Positions 7,650 to 14,842 of a stretch of DNA of 44,023 nt are shown piece after piece (positions within the stretch are counted from its first letter, which is position 1; each line of letters opens with the position of its first letter). The stretch lies in IMG/VR virus record IMGVR_UViG_3300034418_010563, positions 1 to 44,023 of that record, one strand, 5' to 3'. Both the position numbers and the translations under genes were made by a program. The notes under the pieces are model-generated. The model made no database searches and was not told the origin of the DNA. It worked only from the letters and a program-made list of their open reading frames with translations. Origin of the DNA: a virus.

Positions 7650-8461
7650 CCTGCCCCCTTCGCCAGCGCGACCCGTCGCGCCTCAATCGCCGCGCATTCT
7701 GCCAGATATGCGGCAGACGCACCAGACGCGGGACGACGGCGCGGCTTCACGAGCTCGCGTGCGACCATCTCGACGCGCAGATAGCGCATCGCGCGGTCGG
7801 TCGTGCGTCGCACGACTCGCGCCGTCACGTCGGGCACCGCGAGCTGCTCGGCGATAGCCTCCGGCGTGAGCTGCACCGGCTCGCGCCTCACGTCGCGGCG
7901 CACGCGTACGTCGGCCCAATCGAAGGCAACCCACCGCGCCATCGTCGCCGCGAAAGCCTGGCGCGCGTCGAGGAGCCCTTCCCACGCGACACGCTCGAAG
8001 ACGTGCCGGAGGCACGCCTCGACGGCGGCGCAGTCCTCCGCTTGCCGCGTCGCCTGCGGGTCACCAGGCGCGCCCCCATCGACTCGCACGCCGTCGCGAC
8101 CGAGTGCCTCGGTGACGGCGTGCAGGCTTTTCGCGCCGTACCCATCGACGCGCACGCGCGCCCAGAGCTCGAGGGCCTCCGAGACGGTCGCCCACCGGTA
8201 GCGGTGCGCCACGCGTCCCGGCGTCGGCGCGGTCGCGATAGCTTCGAGCGACGCATCCCATCGCGTGCCTTGCCCGGCCTCCGGCACGACGCGCGGCACC
8301 TCGTCGGGCGCCACGCCGAGCGCGCCCAGGCGGTCGAGCTCGCGCCGGCAGAGCGCGCACGTCGGCTCGCCCTCGGTGCCGCGCACGCCGACCATCCCGC
8401 ACAGCGAGACCGACAGCACGCCATCGGTCTCGCGCAGGACGTGCGATTTCGTGCGGCTCAC
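7646..8461 (-). CDS. Unknown protein with sigma-region-4-like helix-turn-helix; candidate late regulator
   Basis: 271 residues from GTG 8461 (GTGA overlap with terS). The N-terminal third has a CxxC pair (PTCALCRREL). The C-terminal part has VQLTPEAIAEQLAVPDVTARVVRRTTDRAMRYLR split over two helices, which resembles sigma region 4 and RinA/ArpU-type phage late transcription regulators: a helix-turn-helix followed by a basic RA-x-x-x-LR helix. No clear family match comes to mind, so this is inference from pattern. A Q- or RinA-like activity would suit a gene in front of a terminator that guards terL. Confidence 0.5.
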   Translation of the reverse strand: MSRTKSHVLRETDGVLSVSLCGMVGVRGTEGEPTCALCRRELDRLGALGVAPDEVPRVVPEAGQGTRWDASLEAIATAPTPGRVAHRYRWATVSEALELWARVRVDGYGAKSLHAVTEALGRDGVRVDGGAPGDPQATRQAEDCAAVEACLRHVFERVAWEGLLDARQAFAATMARWVAFDWADVRVRRDVRREPVQLTPEAIAEQLAVPDVTARVVRRTTDRAMRYLRVEMVARELVKPRRRPASGASAAYLAECAAIEARRVALAKGAG

Positions 8462-8961
8462 TCGTCGACGTCCATGTCTTGAAGCGCCGCGAGCACCTCG
8501 GAGAAGGCGGCCGAGCTGATGCGCTCGCGCAGACCCTCGACGAGCTGCTCCGCGAGCTTTTGCCGCTCGGTGAGCTGGAGCGTGCGCTCGGCGTAGTCTC
8601 GCCCGGCGATGCGCGGCAAGATCCACTTCGCAGTGCCTAACGCGCGGTCCTCGTCGTCGGATTGCAGTGCCGAGACGACGACGCCCTCGGCGCGCGCCAC
8701 GACCTTCGCGCGCTCTTTCTCGACCTTGCGGGCGAGCTTGGCGAACTGCGAGTGCCGCTCCTTGTGGCCGCCGACCATGTGCTCTTTGCCGCGTGCGAGC
8801 CAGCGCGCGCCGCGCGAGCGCGGGATTTCGGCGAGCGCGATAGCGCGCTCGTAACCGACGCCTTTGCGCATTGCACCGAGGACGGCTTCGATTTCCTCGT
8901 CGGTCGGCTCGATGACATCGGAGCGCATCTTCGCGTGCGTTTCACTCTTTTGTTTCGCCAC
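8458..8961 (-). CDS. terS: Terminase small subunit (probable)
   Basis: 167 residues from GTG 8961, chosen because AGGAGG lies 7 bases upstream; the longer open frame upstream belongs to the zinc-ribbon gene in another frame. The N-terminal helix-turn-helix (EEIEAVLGAMRKGVGYERA, IPRSRGARWLARG) is followed by a long charged helix (FAKLARKVEKERAKVVARAE) and a segment ALGTAKWILPRIAGRDYAER. This matches the layout of phage TerS proteins, which recognise pac or cos and form a ring. It is separated from terL by six genes, which is unusual. Confidence 0.7.
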   Translation of the reverse strand: MAKQKSETHAKMRSDVIEPTDEEIEAVLGAMRKGVGYERAIALAEIPRSRGARWLARGKEHMVGGHKERHSQFAKLARKVEKERAKVVARAEGVVVSALQSDDEDRALGTAKWILPRIAGRDYAERTLQLTERQKLAEQLVEGLRERISSAAFSEVLAALQDMDVDE

Positions 8962-8962
8962 C

Positions 8963-9121
8963 TTAGCTCCTCCTCTTCCCCTTCTTCGCCTCACGCCCCG
9001 TGCACGTCGGGCATTCATGCCGCATGCAACCACGCTCCGCATCCCACGTCCGCGCCCACGCATGACGCTCCGGCAGGTGCGCCTCGAGCTCCGCGCCGCA
9101 GCGGTCGCAGCGGATGACCAT
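8963..9121 (-). CDS. Small zinc-ribbon protein
   Basis: 52 residues, too short for ordinary ORF cut-offs. The ATG at 9121 overlaps the stop of the methyltransferase (TGATG). It has MVIRCDRCGAEL and later HECPTCTGRE, two CxxC knuckles 29 residues apart, so a single zinc ribbon with a basic tail (KKGKRRS). Its end carries the AGGAGG ribosome site for terS. Function unknown; nucleic acid binding is likely. Confidence 0.75.
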   Translation of the reverse strand: MVIRCDRCGAELEAHLPERHAWARTWDAERGCMRHECPTCTGREAKKGKRRS

Positions 9122-9873
9122 CACAAAATTTCGTCCATCACTTGTTTGATTCCGCGTCCGATGTGGAAGGCGACATCAGGAACAACGGCATTGCCAGGCA
9201 ATCGAGCCAATCCAGCGGGAAGCCCATCAGCGCGAGCCACAGCCTCGGCACATGATGCCCTGGTACGCGACCCATCTCGTCCTGCAGCCTCGCGTACGCT
9301 GGCCATCGTCGCATGTACGGCGCGAAGTGGTTCGCCTTGGCCGTGGGCGTAGGCCACGACGAAGACGCGATCACGGTGGTGCGGGTATCCAAGCTCAGCG
9401 GGGGACAAAGCCAGTGGCACGCTGGAATATCCCGATCGACAAAGATCGCGCCGCACGACGGGCACCCATTCTCGCCAGCTTGATCCGACATTTTCCACCA
9501 CCACCCACGAAGGTCTGACGTATTCGATAGCGCCCAGATACGAGCGCCACAGCCCTGAGCGGGGGCCAGCAAGGCCGGTGCGACAAACGACGTTAGCGCT
9601 CGACAGGTCCTGACACGGGAAGCCACCGCACATTACGTCGACCGGCTCTATCGGATCTTCGCACTCGCAATCCCAGCCGCCACGACACCAATCGCCGTGA
9701 TACCGGTCGAGCTCTCGCACGTCTCGAAAGATCTGCACGCGATGCCAGTGCCACGAGAGCACGGCTCGCGCGTCAGCATCCGGCTCGCATTGCCACACAA
9801 CCGGACCAAGCCCGGCGCGCTCCAAGCCAAGCTCTAGCCCGCCAATGCCCGAAAACAGCGATCCAATGGTCAC
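9121..9873 (-). CDS. DNA C5-cytosine methyltransferase, copy B
   Basis: 250 residues from GTG 9873 (GTGA overlap with the upstream methyltransferase; GGGGAG ribosome site). It carries motif I LFSGIGGLELGLE, motif IV GGFPCQDLS with the catalytic Cys, motif VI VVVENV, motif VIII HRDRVFVVA and a final GNAVVP motif X. It methylates the C5 of cytosine in double-stranded DNA. It is short, so the target recognition domain is small. Residues 1-30 are identical to copy A and the first 90 bp differ at only 5 third-codon positions, while the rest is diverged. No restriction enzyme is nearby, so it is probably an orphan protective enzyme. Confidence 0.92.
   Translation of the reverse strand: MTIGSLFSGIGGLELGLERAGLGPVVWQCEPDADARAVLSWHWHRVQIFRDVRELDRYHGDWCRGGWDCECEDPIEPVDVMCGGFPCQDLSSANVVCRTGLAGPRSGLWRSYLGAIEYVRPSWVVVENVGSSWREWVPVVRRDLCRSGYSSVPLALSPAELGYPHHRDRVFVVAYAHGQGEPLRAVHATMASVREAAGRDGSRTRASCAEAVARADGLPAGLARLPGNAVVPDVAFHIGRGIKQVMDEIL
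9784..9873 (-). repeat. Direct repeat: 5' end of C5 methyltransferase copy B
   Basis: These 90 bases match 10578-10667 at 85 of 90 positions by eye; all five differences are silent third-codon changes. Homology drops abruptly after the codon for Glu30. This marks a recent duplication or gene conversion limited to the SAM-binding motif I region. Confidence 0.85.
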
Positions 9874-10667
9874 TTCTCCCCACCCGCGGCGGCCTCCTCG
9901 GCCGGTCGCGCGCTGCGCGCCGCCAAGATGAGGCGACCAATAATTTCTGCGCATTGCGGCACGACCGCGTTACCTAAAACTCGAAACCGGTCTGACCGGT
10001 ATTCGGCAGGGTCCAATCCTCTGGAAAGCCCATTGCCCACTCCGTCCAACGTGGGTCCAGCGGACCAGGCGGATGCATCGGAAGCGTGCCTTGCTTCGCC
10101 CTCGTCCACAGCGAAGGCTTCCCCTTCGTCGCATACGGCGTGACCCCGTCCCTCGTGCCATTGTTTGACGAGCTGTAGACACTCGCCGTCGGTGTCGGCA
10201 ACGACGAAGGTGCGACGACGCAGGTGCGGAGCGCCGACTCGTCCGGCAGGAAGCACGAGGGGACAGCAAACGTAACCAAGGTCTTCGAGCCCTTCGAGGA
10301 CATGCGGCAACCACCTTTTCTGCCCGCTCGTAACATTCTCGACGACGACCACGGCGGGCTGGTGAACGTCGACCACGCGCAAAAACTCATACCAGAGTCC
10401 AGACCGAGCCCCCGCAAGCCCAGCACCGCTTCCAGCCGCCGACACGTCCTGACAGGGGAATCCGCCGCAGATAAGCTCCGCGCGCTCCAGCGGCTCGGCC
10501 CAGACGTCGTGGACGTCCTCGACACACGGCACGTCCGGCCAGTGCTTGCGCAAAATGCTGCGCGCGAACGGGTCACGCTCGCATTGCCACACAACCGGCC
10601 CAAGCCCGGCGCGCTCCAAGCCAAGCTCCAGCCCGCCGATGCCCGAAAACAGCGACCCGATGGTCAC
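9870..10667 (-). CDS. DNA C5-cytosine methyltransferase, copy A
   Basis: 265 residues from GTG 10667 (GTGA overlap with the small AT-hook gene). Motif I is LFSGIGGLELGLERAG, motif IV GGFPCQDVSAAGSG (catalytic Cys), motif VI VVVVENVTSG, motif VIII LRRRTFVVA, and the C-terminal motif X is RVLGNAVVPQCAEIIGRL. Together with copy B it forms a tandem pair that shares its first 30 residues exactly but differs in the recognition region, so the two probably modify different cytosine sites. Protection of phage DNA from host restriction is the usual role of such phage orphans. Confidence 0.92.
   Translation of the reverse strand: MTIGSLFSGIGGLELGLERAGLGPVVWQCERDPFARSILRKHWPDVPCVEDVHDVWAEPLERAELICGGFPCQDVSAAGSGAGLAGARSGLWYEFLRVVDVHQPAVVVVENVTSGQKRWLPHVLEGLEDLGYVCCPLVLPAGRVGAPHLRRRTFVVADTDGECLQLVKQWHEGRGHAVCDEGEAFAVDEGEARHASDASAWSAGPTLDGVGNGLSRGLDPAEYRSDRFRVLGNAVVPQCAEIIGRLILAARSARPAEEAAAGGEK
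10578..10667 (-). repeat. Direct repeat: 5' end of C5 methyltransferase copy A
   Basis: Partner of the repeat at 9784-9873. The two copies lie in the same orientation 794 bp apart, so homologous recombination between them would delete most of one gene and create an in-frame hybrid. Confidence 0.85.
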
Positions 10668-10816
10668 TTCTTCTTGGCCTCGGCAAGCGCGAGCAGCGCC
10701 CGCACCGCTTCCGACGGCCCGGCCCCGAAGGTCAGGAGCCGATCGCGCTCCTCCGGCGTCAGCCGAGCCGTGACAGGGACGTGCCCGAGCCGGGGTCGAC
10801 CCGGTCCCCGCTTCAC
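10664..10816 (-). CDS. Small AT-hook / ribbon-helix-helix-like DNA-binding protein, paralog 1
   Basis: 50 residues from GTG 10816 (GTGA overlap; GAGG upstream). It begins VKRGPGRPRLG, an AT-hook-like GRP motif, followed by VTARLTPEERDRLLTFGAGPSEAVRALLALAEA, the strand-helix-helix layout of ribbon-helix-helix proteins, and a basic KKK end. A clear paralog lies at 25625-25804 on the other strand at the end of the early operon. Probably a small repressor or DNA-architecture protein (inference). Confidence 0.7.
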   Translation of the reverse strand: MKRGPGRPRLGHVPVTARLTPEERDRLLTFGAGPSEAVRALLALAEAKKK

Positions 10817-11019
10817 CGCTGCCTCGCCGCAAGTGCCGAGATGCCCGACTCGGTGAGCACCATCGCCGAGCGATCGGAGGTCAGCTCGACCAGACCAGCT
10901 TTCACGCACCGGCGCAGGTGCGGCAGCGTCACCGCGTCAAAGCGTGTGCTCGCAGGGAGCGACACCGCGTCGCCGAAAGCGCGACCAAGAGCGAAGAGAT
11001 TCGTGTCGGTGATCTTCAT
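10813..11019 (-). CDS. Small winged-helix-like protein, unknown
   Basis: 68 residues from ATG 11019, chosen because AGGG lies 8 bases upstream; the frame is open a little further. The pattern FDAVTLPHLRRCVKAGLVEL followed by RSAMVLTESGISALAARQR is like the recognition helix and wing of a winged-helix regulator, ending in an L-T-x-x-G-x-x-A-L helix. No family is recognised. First gene of a coupled run into the AT-hook gene and the methyltransferases. Confidence 0.6.
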   Translation of the reverse strand: MKITDTNLFALGRAFGDAVSLPASTRFDAVTLPHLRRCVKAGLVELTSDRSAMVLTESGISALAARQR

Positions 11020-11026
11020 GCTCACG

Positions 11027-11055
11027 ACCCTAACCACACCACGAATATCTGTCAA
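11027..11055 (-). promoter_or_regulatory. Possible leftward promoter ahead of the small regulator and methyltransferases
   Basis: On the minus strand TTGACA (11055-11050) is a perfect -35 box. Seventeen bases later TAGGGT matches only 3 of 6 of a -10 box, so the promoter is uncertain or needs an activator. The preceding bases give CGTTGAC, the same heptamer found in the inverted repeat at 11704-11723, in the same orientation. Confidence 0.35.
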
Positions 11056-11058
11056 CGA

Positions 11059-11460
11059 TTATTCTTCGCCCTCCCCACCCGGCTCCAACACCGCATCCAG
11101 CCACGCCCAGAGCCGACCCAGGTCCGCGAGTCGCACCGTCACGAGCCACTCGCCCCGGTCCTGCCGCGTCACCACCACCGGCAGCCGTGCCCCGCACGCC
11201 GCGACCGCCTGACGCATCGCCGCCGTGATCGTCGACCGCCCCCGCTTCACCTCGACCCACGGCGTCGAGCTCGCCCCGCCGACCGACCACCCGTCCGGCT
11301 CGACGTCCGGCGCGTCCGCCCCGCTCCGACTCTGCCCGACCGCCCGCCGCCACGGCCGCCCGAGCACGTCGCCGAGCGCCGCCGCAGCCTCGCGCTCGCC
11401 CCGACCGCCCTTCGCCCTCGACGCCCGCCCACGCTTCGATGCCGCCTTCGTCGCTGCCAC
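11059..11460 (-). CDS. PD-(D/E)XK-type nuclease (Holliday-junction-resolvase-like)
   Basis: 133 residues from GTG 11460 with GGGGAGG just upstream. The N-terminus is Lys/Arg rich, then KGGRGEREAAAAL (helix with Glu), DAPDVEPDGW (metal-binding Asp) and WVEVKRGRST (the E-x-K motif), followed by a helix with Q (AMRQAVAACG) and a VVVTRQ strand. This order fits small PD-(D/E)XK nucleases of the archaeal Hjc/VRR-like type used in phage recombination. It is the first gene after the AT-rich control region. Family-level assignment is good; exact substrate is inference. Confidence 0.7.
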   Translation of the reverse strand: MAATKAASKRGRASRAKGGRGEREAAAALGDVLGRPWRRAVGQSRSGADAPDVEPDGWSVGGASSTPWVEVKRGRSTITAAMRQAVAACGARLPVVVTRQDRGEWLVTVRLADLGRLWAWLDAVLEPGGEGEE

Positions 11461-11628
11461 AATGCCTCCCCGTCGCGTCAGGCGCCCGTCTAAGCGCCTT
11501 GAATGCCCTCGCCTATGCCTACCCAGCCCCGAGCCGTCCGAGCGCCTCAGACGGGCGCGTGGTGGGTTTTCAGAGACGTTGCCCGCTCGCTCACGGCCAG
11601 GCTGCTCCGATGTTCAGCGGGGTCTATT

Positions 11629-11665
11629 ACTTGTCATAACTAGTAAGCATAGGATGATGACAAGT
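11629..11665. repeat. Inverted repeat ACTTGTCAT / ATGACAAGT
   Basis: Perfect 9-bp arms at 11629-11637 and 11657-11665 with a 19-bp AT-rich spacer. The complementarity continues imperfectly outward into TATTA-type sequence. The TGACA core recurs in the two other pairs of this region. Confidence 0.8.
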
Positions 11666-11703
11666 TATTATAGATAATACCTAGTGATATCATATACATA
11701 TAG

Positions 11704-11799
11704 AAACCCGTCAACGTGTCAGCACGCAATAGCGCTTCCATCCTCTCGTGTGTAAGGTCTGGAACTTTGCGCGGGACACGCTGACATGTTGACGGGTTT
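11704..11799. repeat. Long inverted repeat, 20-bp arms, 19/20 match
   Basis: Arms at 11704-11723 and 11780-11799 are reverse complements except for one base. The spacer is 56 bp. Each arm contains GTCAACRTGTCAGC or its complement. Centre-to-centre distance is 76 bp, about seven helical turns, suitable for two protein-bound sites on the same face of DNA. Confidence 0.85.
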
Positions 11800-11832
11800 T
11801 GCAAGTGCCTGTTTCCATTCGGGATTCGACGA

Positions 11833-11875
11833 AAAACCTGTCATTTTTCAAAAAACTCGCCATCTGACAAGTTTT
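11833..11875 (-). terminator. Inverted repeat spanning the PrimPol stop; possible terminator
   Basis: Arms at 11833-11843 and 11865-11875 pair at 10 of 11 positions. On the minus strand the hairpin has AAAACTTGTCA first and TGACAGGTTTTTC last, so it ends in a run of T as an intrinsic terminator would. The loop is long (21 bases) and AT-rich, and the arms share the TGACA core of the other repeats, so a binding-site role is also possible. Confidence 0.5.
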
Positions 11876-14178
11876 GGAGCGGGGCCGCGCGAGCCGCGAG
11901 CCTTCGATTCTAGCACTTCGACCCGCCCAGCGTCGACTAAATCGGCCACCAGCTCGTCCCGAAGCCGTCTATCGAGGCGCCCGAAGCGCCGGGTGAGCTC
12001 GCGGGCCGTGACCTGGCCGCGCTCGCGGACGAACCGCGCGACGTCTTTGAGCCAGCGCTCCCGCTCGGTGCGGCCGCTGCGCTCCTCGAGCTGCGCGGCG
12101 AAGCGGGCGAGCAGATACTCGACGAGCTGGCAGGACCACGCCGCGATGGGCTCGGTGATGACGGGCTCACTGCGGACGCCGCAAGCGGCTATCAGGGCGA
12201 CCTTTTGAGCCTGCACGGTCGCCCGCGAGAAAAGCGCGCTCGTCGCCGATCGGGCGTGCATGCGCACGGCGCAGTCCCTCAGCACCTCTTTCGCCGCGTC
12301 GTCGGCAGGCACGACGATGGGATTCGGTGTGGCAAAGAGGGTCTGCTCGGACGGCGGGTCGAAAGATTCCCACGCCCGCCAGCATGCGACCACCGACTCA
12401 GGGAGCGGCGTGGGGTCGACGTCTCGGGGGATGGGGCGCTCGACGGATCCGAAGACGAGGAAGCGCGCCAAGAAGCCGTCCTCGACGTGCGCCCCGCTCA
12501 TAGCTTCGAAGAGCGGCTCCGGCGTCGTGGTCAGATAGAGCGACAGGCAAGGCTGCACAATCTCGGTGCGCTTGCTGAGGTCGGCATACGTCTTCGAAAC
12601 CGCTATTTGATCCGCTTGCGAATAGAGCGACAGATACGCATCGACCTGGGCTTCGATGTGCGCCGGTGCATTCTTGGCGTTGAGACGCGCGAGCAGCCGC
12701 GATGCCTCGTCGATCATGAAAAGCGACGATTCGCAATCGGCGACCGCAGACCAGATGGCCGCGTCCGATGCGAGCTTGTCGTTCGCGACGCGCTTGAATG
12801 CGCCGATTTCAAAAAACAGGTCTTTGACGGTTTTGCGCGCGTGCTCCTTCCCGGCCCCAGTCGGCGCATGCGCGAGCACGTAAAGATTGCTGCGCAGCCC
12901 CGATTGCGTCCGCACCTTGCGTCCGACGACGGTGCCGAGCGCGACGAGGGCCGCGCCGAGAGCCAGCTCGGGCTGCGGGCTCGGGGCAGTCTCGACGAGG
13001 TGCCGCCAGAGCACGCCGAGCTGCCCGCCGATCGTATCGTAGAGCTCGGCCGGGAAGTCCCCAACGTCGCTCTCGGTCTCGGCCTCGGGCTCCTCGACGG
13101 TCTCGACGTGCTCCGGCTCGAGCTCTGCCTCGTCGCGCTTCTCAGCCGCCGCCCGTAAAAGCCCCTGCGCAATCTCGCGCCCGTCCATCCCGAGCACGGT
13201 CGCCATGCCGTATCCGCGCGCTCTGAGCGCCTCGGCGGCCAGCGTGAAATCCCCGTTATGCTCGAGCAGCGCGTATGCGCTGAACTTGTTATACCCGCGC
13301 ACCTCAAAGATCGTGCTCGTTGTGTGGACGTAGAGATAGTCGCCGCCTCTGGCGTTCGTCGTCGCCGAGACCCCGAGCCGCTTCCCCGGCCGTCTCCAAT
13401 GCGTGACACCGGCCGCGTTCGTCCGCAGCCGAGTCCACCCATGAGGCTCCAAAATCTCATCCCACGCCGCGCGCGCCACGAAGTCCTCGCCCGGTTTCAG
13501 CGAGTCGTATAGCGCACCCGACGATTGCCGCGACGGCGGCTCGTCTTTGACCGGCGACTCGTCAAGCGACCGAAAGACCGCGAGCAGCGCTTCGCGCTCG
13601 TCGACGGTCAGCGACACGATCGAGGCGAAGCCGCCTTCGACGAACTCATACGGAACGCCGCTCTCATGCACGCATGCTGGCGAGCCCGGTGCGACCGCAT
13701 AGCTGCCCTCGCCGCGTGTCTCGACAAGGAGATTCTTGGCGCCCTCGTGACGCGGCTCATGCTGACATCGTGTGACGTCGCAATGCGCGAGCTTGCGCGC
13801 CGGCTCCGATGAATCGGAACGGAACGCGACGTGCCATCCGCGCGTCGTCCGCACTGTGTATCCCGCGACAACGCGGTCGAAGATGTTGCCGACGCCCATC
13901 TCCTCGGCAGCACGCCGCCCTTTGTCGAGGCCGTCGCGCGTCTCGATGTCGATGATCTCGAGCCCGCCCGAAACGCGGCCGCCGATGATGCCAATCGCAC
14001 GACCCGCAAAGCGGTGCCGCGCTTCATCCTCGCCCATCGGCTTCTGCTGCCAGTGCCCCCATTTCACAACCGCTGGGCTTTTCGTCCCGTCGAGCACAAT
14101 CGGCAGCACGCTGATGCCCGCCGCGAGCGCTTCTAGCGCCGCCTGGACGGCAGGGTCCACACTCTCAGCCGCGCTCAT
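11848..14178 (-). CDS. Primase-polymerase fused to DUF3987-type helicase
   Basis: 776 residues. The N-terminal archaeo-eukaryotic PrimPol domain (about 1-190) has LEIIDIET (D77, E79), RGWHVAFR (H116) and ETRGEGSYAVAP (about 153-164), matching motifs I-III of bifunctional DNA primase/polymerases. A linker rich in Glu (340-372) leads to a RecA-like helicase domain with Walker A HAPTGAGKE (K444) and Walker B LFMIDEAS (D490-E491). The residue after the Walker lysine is Glu instead of Ser/Thr. The C-terminus (about 710-776) looks like a winged helix. It primes and unwinds phage DNA, and may synthesise it too, as no other DNA polymerase is visible. Start ATG overlaps the previous stop (ATGA). Confidence 0.9.
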   Translation of the reverse strand: MSAAESVDPAVQAALEALAAGISVLPIVLDGTKSPAVVKWGHWQQKPMGEDEARHRFAGRAIGIIGGRVSGGLEIIDIETRDGLDKGRRAAEEMGVGNIFDRVVAGYTVRTTRGWHVAFRSDSSEPARKLAHCDVTRCQHEPRHEGAKNLLVETRGEGSYAVAPGSPACVHESGVPYEFVEGGFASIVSLTVDEREALLAVFRSLDESPVKDEPPSRQSSGALYDSLKPGEDFVARAAWDEILEPHGWTRLRTNAAGVTHWRRPGKRLGVSATTNARGGDYLYVHTTSTIFEVRGYNKFSAYALLEHNGDFTLAAEALRARGYGMATVLGMDGREIAQGLLRAAAEKRDEAELEPEHVETVEEPEAETESDVGDFPAELYDTIGGQLGVLWRHLVETAPSPQPELALGAALVALGTVVGRKVRTQSGLRSNLYVLAHAPTGAGKEHARKTVKDLFFEIGAFKRVANDKLASDAAIWSAVADCESSLFMIDEASRLLARLNAKNAPAHIEAQVDAYLSLYSQADQIAVSKTYADLSKRTEIVQPCLSLYLTTTPEPLFEAMSGAHVEDGFLARFLVFGSVERPIPRDVDPTPLPESVVACWRAWESFDPPSEQTLFATPNPIVVPADDAAKEVLRDCAVRMHARSATSALFSRATVQAQKVALIAACGVRSEPVITEPIAAWSCQLVEYLLARFAAQLEERSGRTERERWLKDVARFVRERGQVTARELTRRFGRLDRRLRDELVADLVDAGRVEVLESKARGSRGPAPKLVRWRVF

Positions 14179-14486
14179 TTCGTCTCCTGGGTCATCGAGA
14201 CGAACGTCTGCCCCTTGTGCTGAACGATCTCAAGGCACGACAGATGCGGGCAATCCTCGCACCGGAATCGAATGCGAGTCACGTCACGGCGCGTCGCCTT
14301 TTCGCTTGCAAACGCCGTGGATATGCCGGCCCGGTCGACGTGCACCCTAAGCGGCTCCGCTTCGCTTTCGCGCTTCCGCATCACGACCACGGTCTCGATC
14401 TGATGGATGCAATCGCCACCGCACGCCGGACATACGAGCACGTTCTCGCCGCCTTGGCGCAATAATCCCAACTCTGCTACATTCAT
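14175..14486 (-). CDS. Zinc-finger protein, unknown function
   Basis: 103 residues, start ATG with AAGGAG 8 bases upstream. Two Cys clusters: VCPACGGDCIHQIE near residue 20 and FRCEDCPHLSCLEIVQHKG near residue 80. Between them are basic and acidic strands (VVVMRKRESEAEPLRVHVDR). It looks like a split zinc-binding fold. It overlaps the PrimPol start by 4 bp, so it is probably made together with it and may assist replication (inference). Confidence 0.65.
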   Translation of the reverse strand: MNVAELGLLRQGGENVLVCPACGGDCIHQIETVVVMRKRESEAEPLRVHVDRAGISTAFASEKATRRDVTRIRFRCEDCPHLSCLEIVQHKGQTFVSMTQETK

Positions 14487-14502
14487 TTCGCTGCTCCTTT
14501 TG

Positions 14503-14538
14503 AAGCCCCGCGCCTGGTCGGCAAACCGCGCGGGGCTT
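14503..14538. terminator. Strong GC-rich hairpin between repressor and zinc-finger gene
   Basis: Perfect 11-bp arms AAGCCCCGCGC (14503-14513) and GCGCGGGGCTT (14528-14538) around a 14-base loop. Leftward it is followed by TTCAAAA and rightward by CGTCTAT, so neither side has a good T tract. It lies just upstream of the ribosome site of the zinc-finger gene and probably separates repressor transcription from the PrimPol operon. Confidence 0.55.
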
Positions 14539-14560
14539 CGTCTATACTAGCCCGCCCGCG

Positions 14561-14785
14561 TCATCGCAACAGCAGCTCATCAAGCGACAGGTCCAGCACT
14601 TTCGCGAGCTGCGCGAGCTGCTCGACGCTCGGCGCCGCGTACCCGCGCTCCCATTCTGAGATCCTGGCGAGATGCACGCGCGGCGTGAGCGCCTCGGCGA
14701 CGTCCGACTGACGCAGCCCGACGAGTCGACGCGCGCGACGTAGCTGCGCGCCGAGCCGCGCGCGAAAGTCCGGGGTGGTAATCAT
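14561..14785 (-). CDS. Cro/CI-type (XRE family) repressor
   Basis: 74 residues from ATG 14785; the open frame upstream is noncoding control DNA. The helix-turn-helix is typical: FRARLGAQLRRARRLVGLRQ, SDVAEAL, then ISEWERGYAAPSVEQLAQLAKVL. It has no C-terminal protease or oligomerisation domain, so it resembles Cro or a small immunity repressor. It is divergent from the early operon, with a palindrome over the early promoter as a likely operator. The ribosome site is weak. Confidence 0.85.
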   Translation of the reverse strand: MITTPDFRARLGAQLRRARRLVGLRQSDVAEALTPRVHLARISEWERGYAAPSVEQLAQLAKVLDLSLDELLLR

Positions 14786-14842
14786 GACGAAAAGCCTACC
14801 GTCCGCGCGCAATCGCGCCAGCGCGGAAAGAAGTTTAGCAGA

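Larger units (their letters stand above)
11461..11847. promoter_or_regulatory. AT-rich noncoding control region with inverted repeats; possible origin or operator array
   Basis: These 387 bp hold no credible gene. Part of the stretch (about 11620-11710) is strikingly AT-rich against GC-rich surroundings. Three inverted-repeat pairs are visible, built on a shared TGACA/TGTCA core. A perfect TATAAT lies on the minus strand at 11672-11667 without a good -35 box, which could serve the nuclease gene 200 bp downstream. AT-rich unwinding sequence plus repeated binding sites next to the PrimPol-helicase gene is what a phage replication origin looks like, but operators for a regulator are equally possible. 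Confidence 0.6.

Noticed and set aside
11641-11744. Possible 33-residue minus-strand peptide in the control region (starts MEALLRADTLTGF)
   Set aside because: A GAGAGG lies directly against the ATG, too close to act as a ribosome site, and the frame crosses the inverted repeat arm. More likely control DNA.
12205-13158. 317-codon open frame on the plus strand
   Set aside because: Antisense to the PrimPol-helicase, which has all expected motifs. No start context or family signal.
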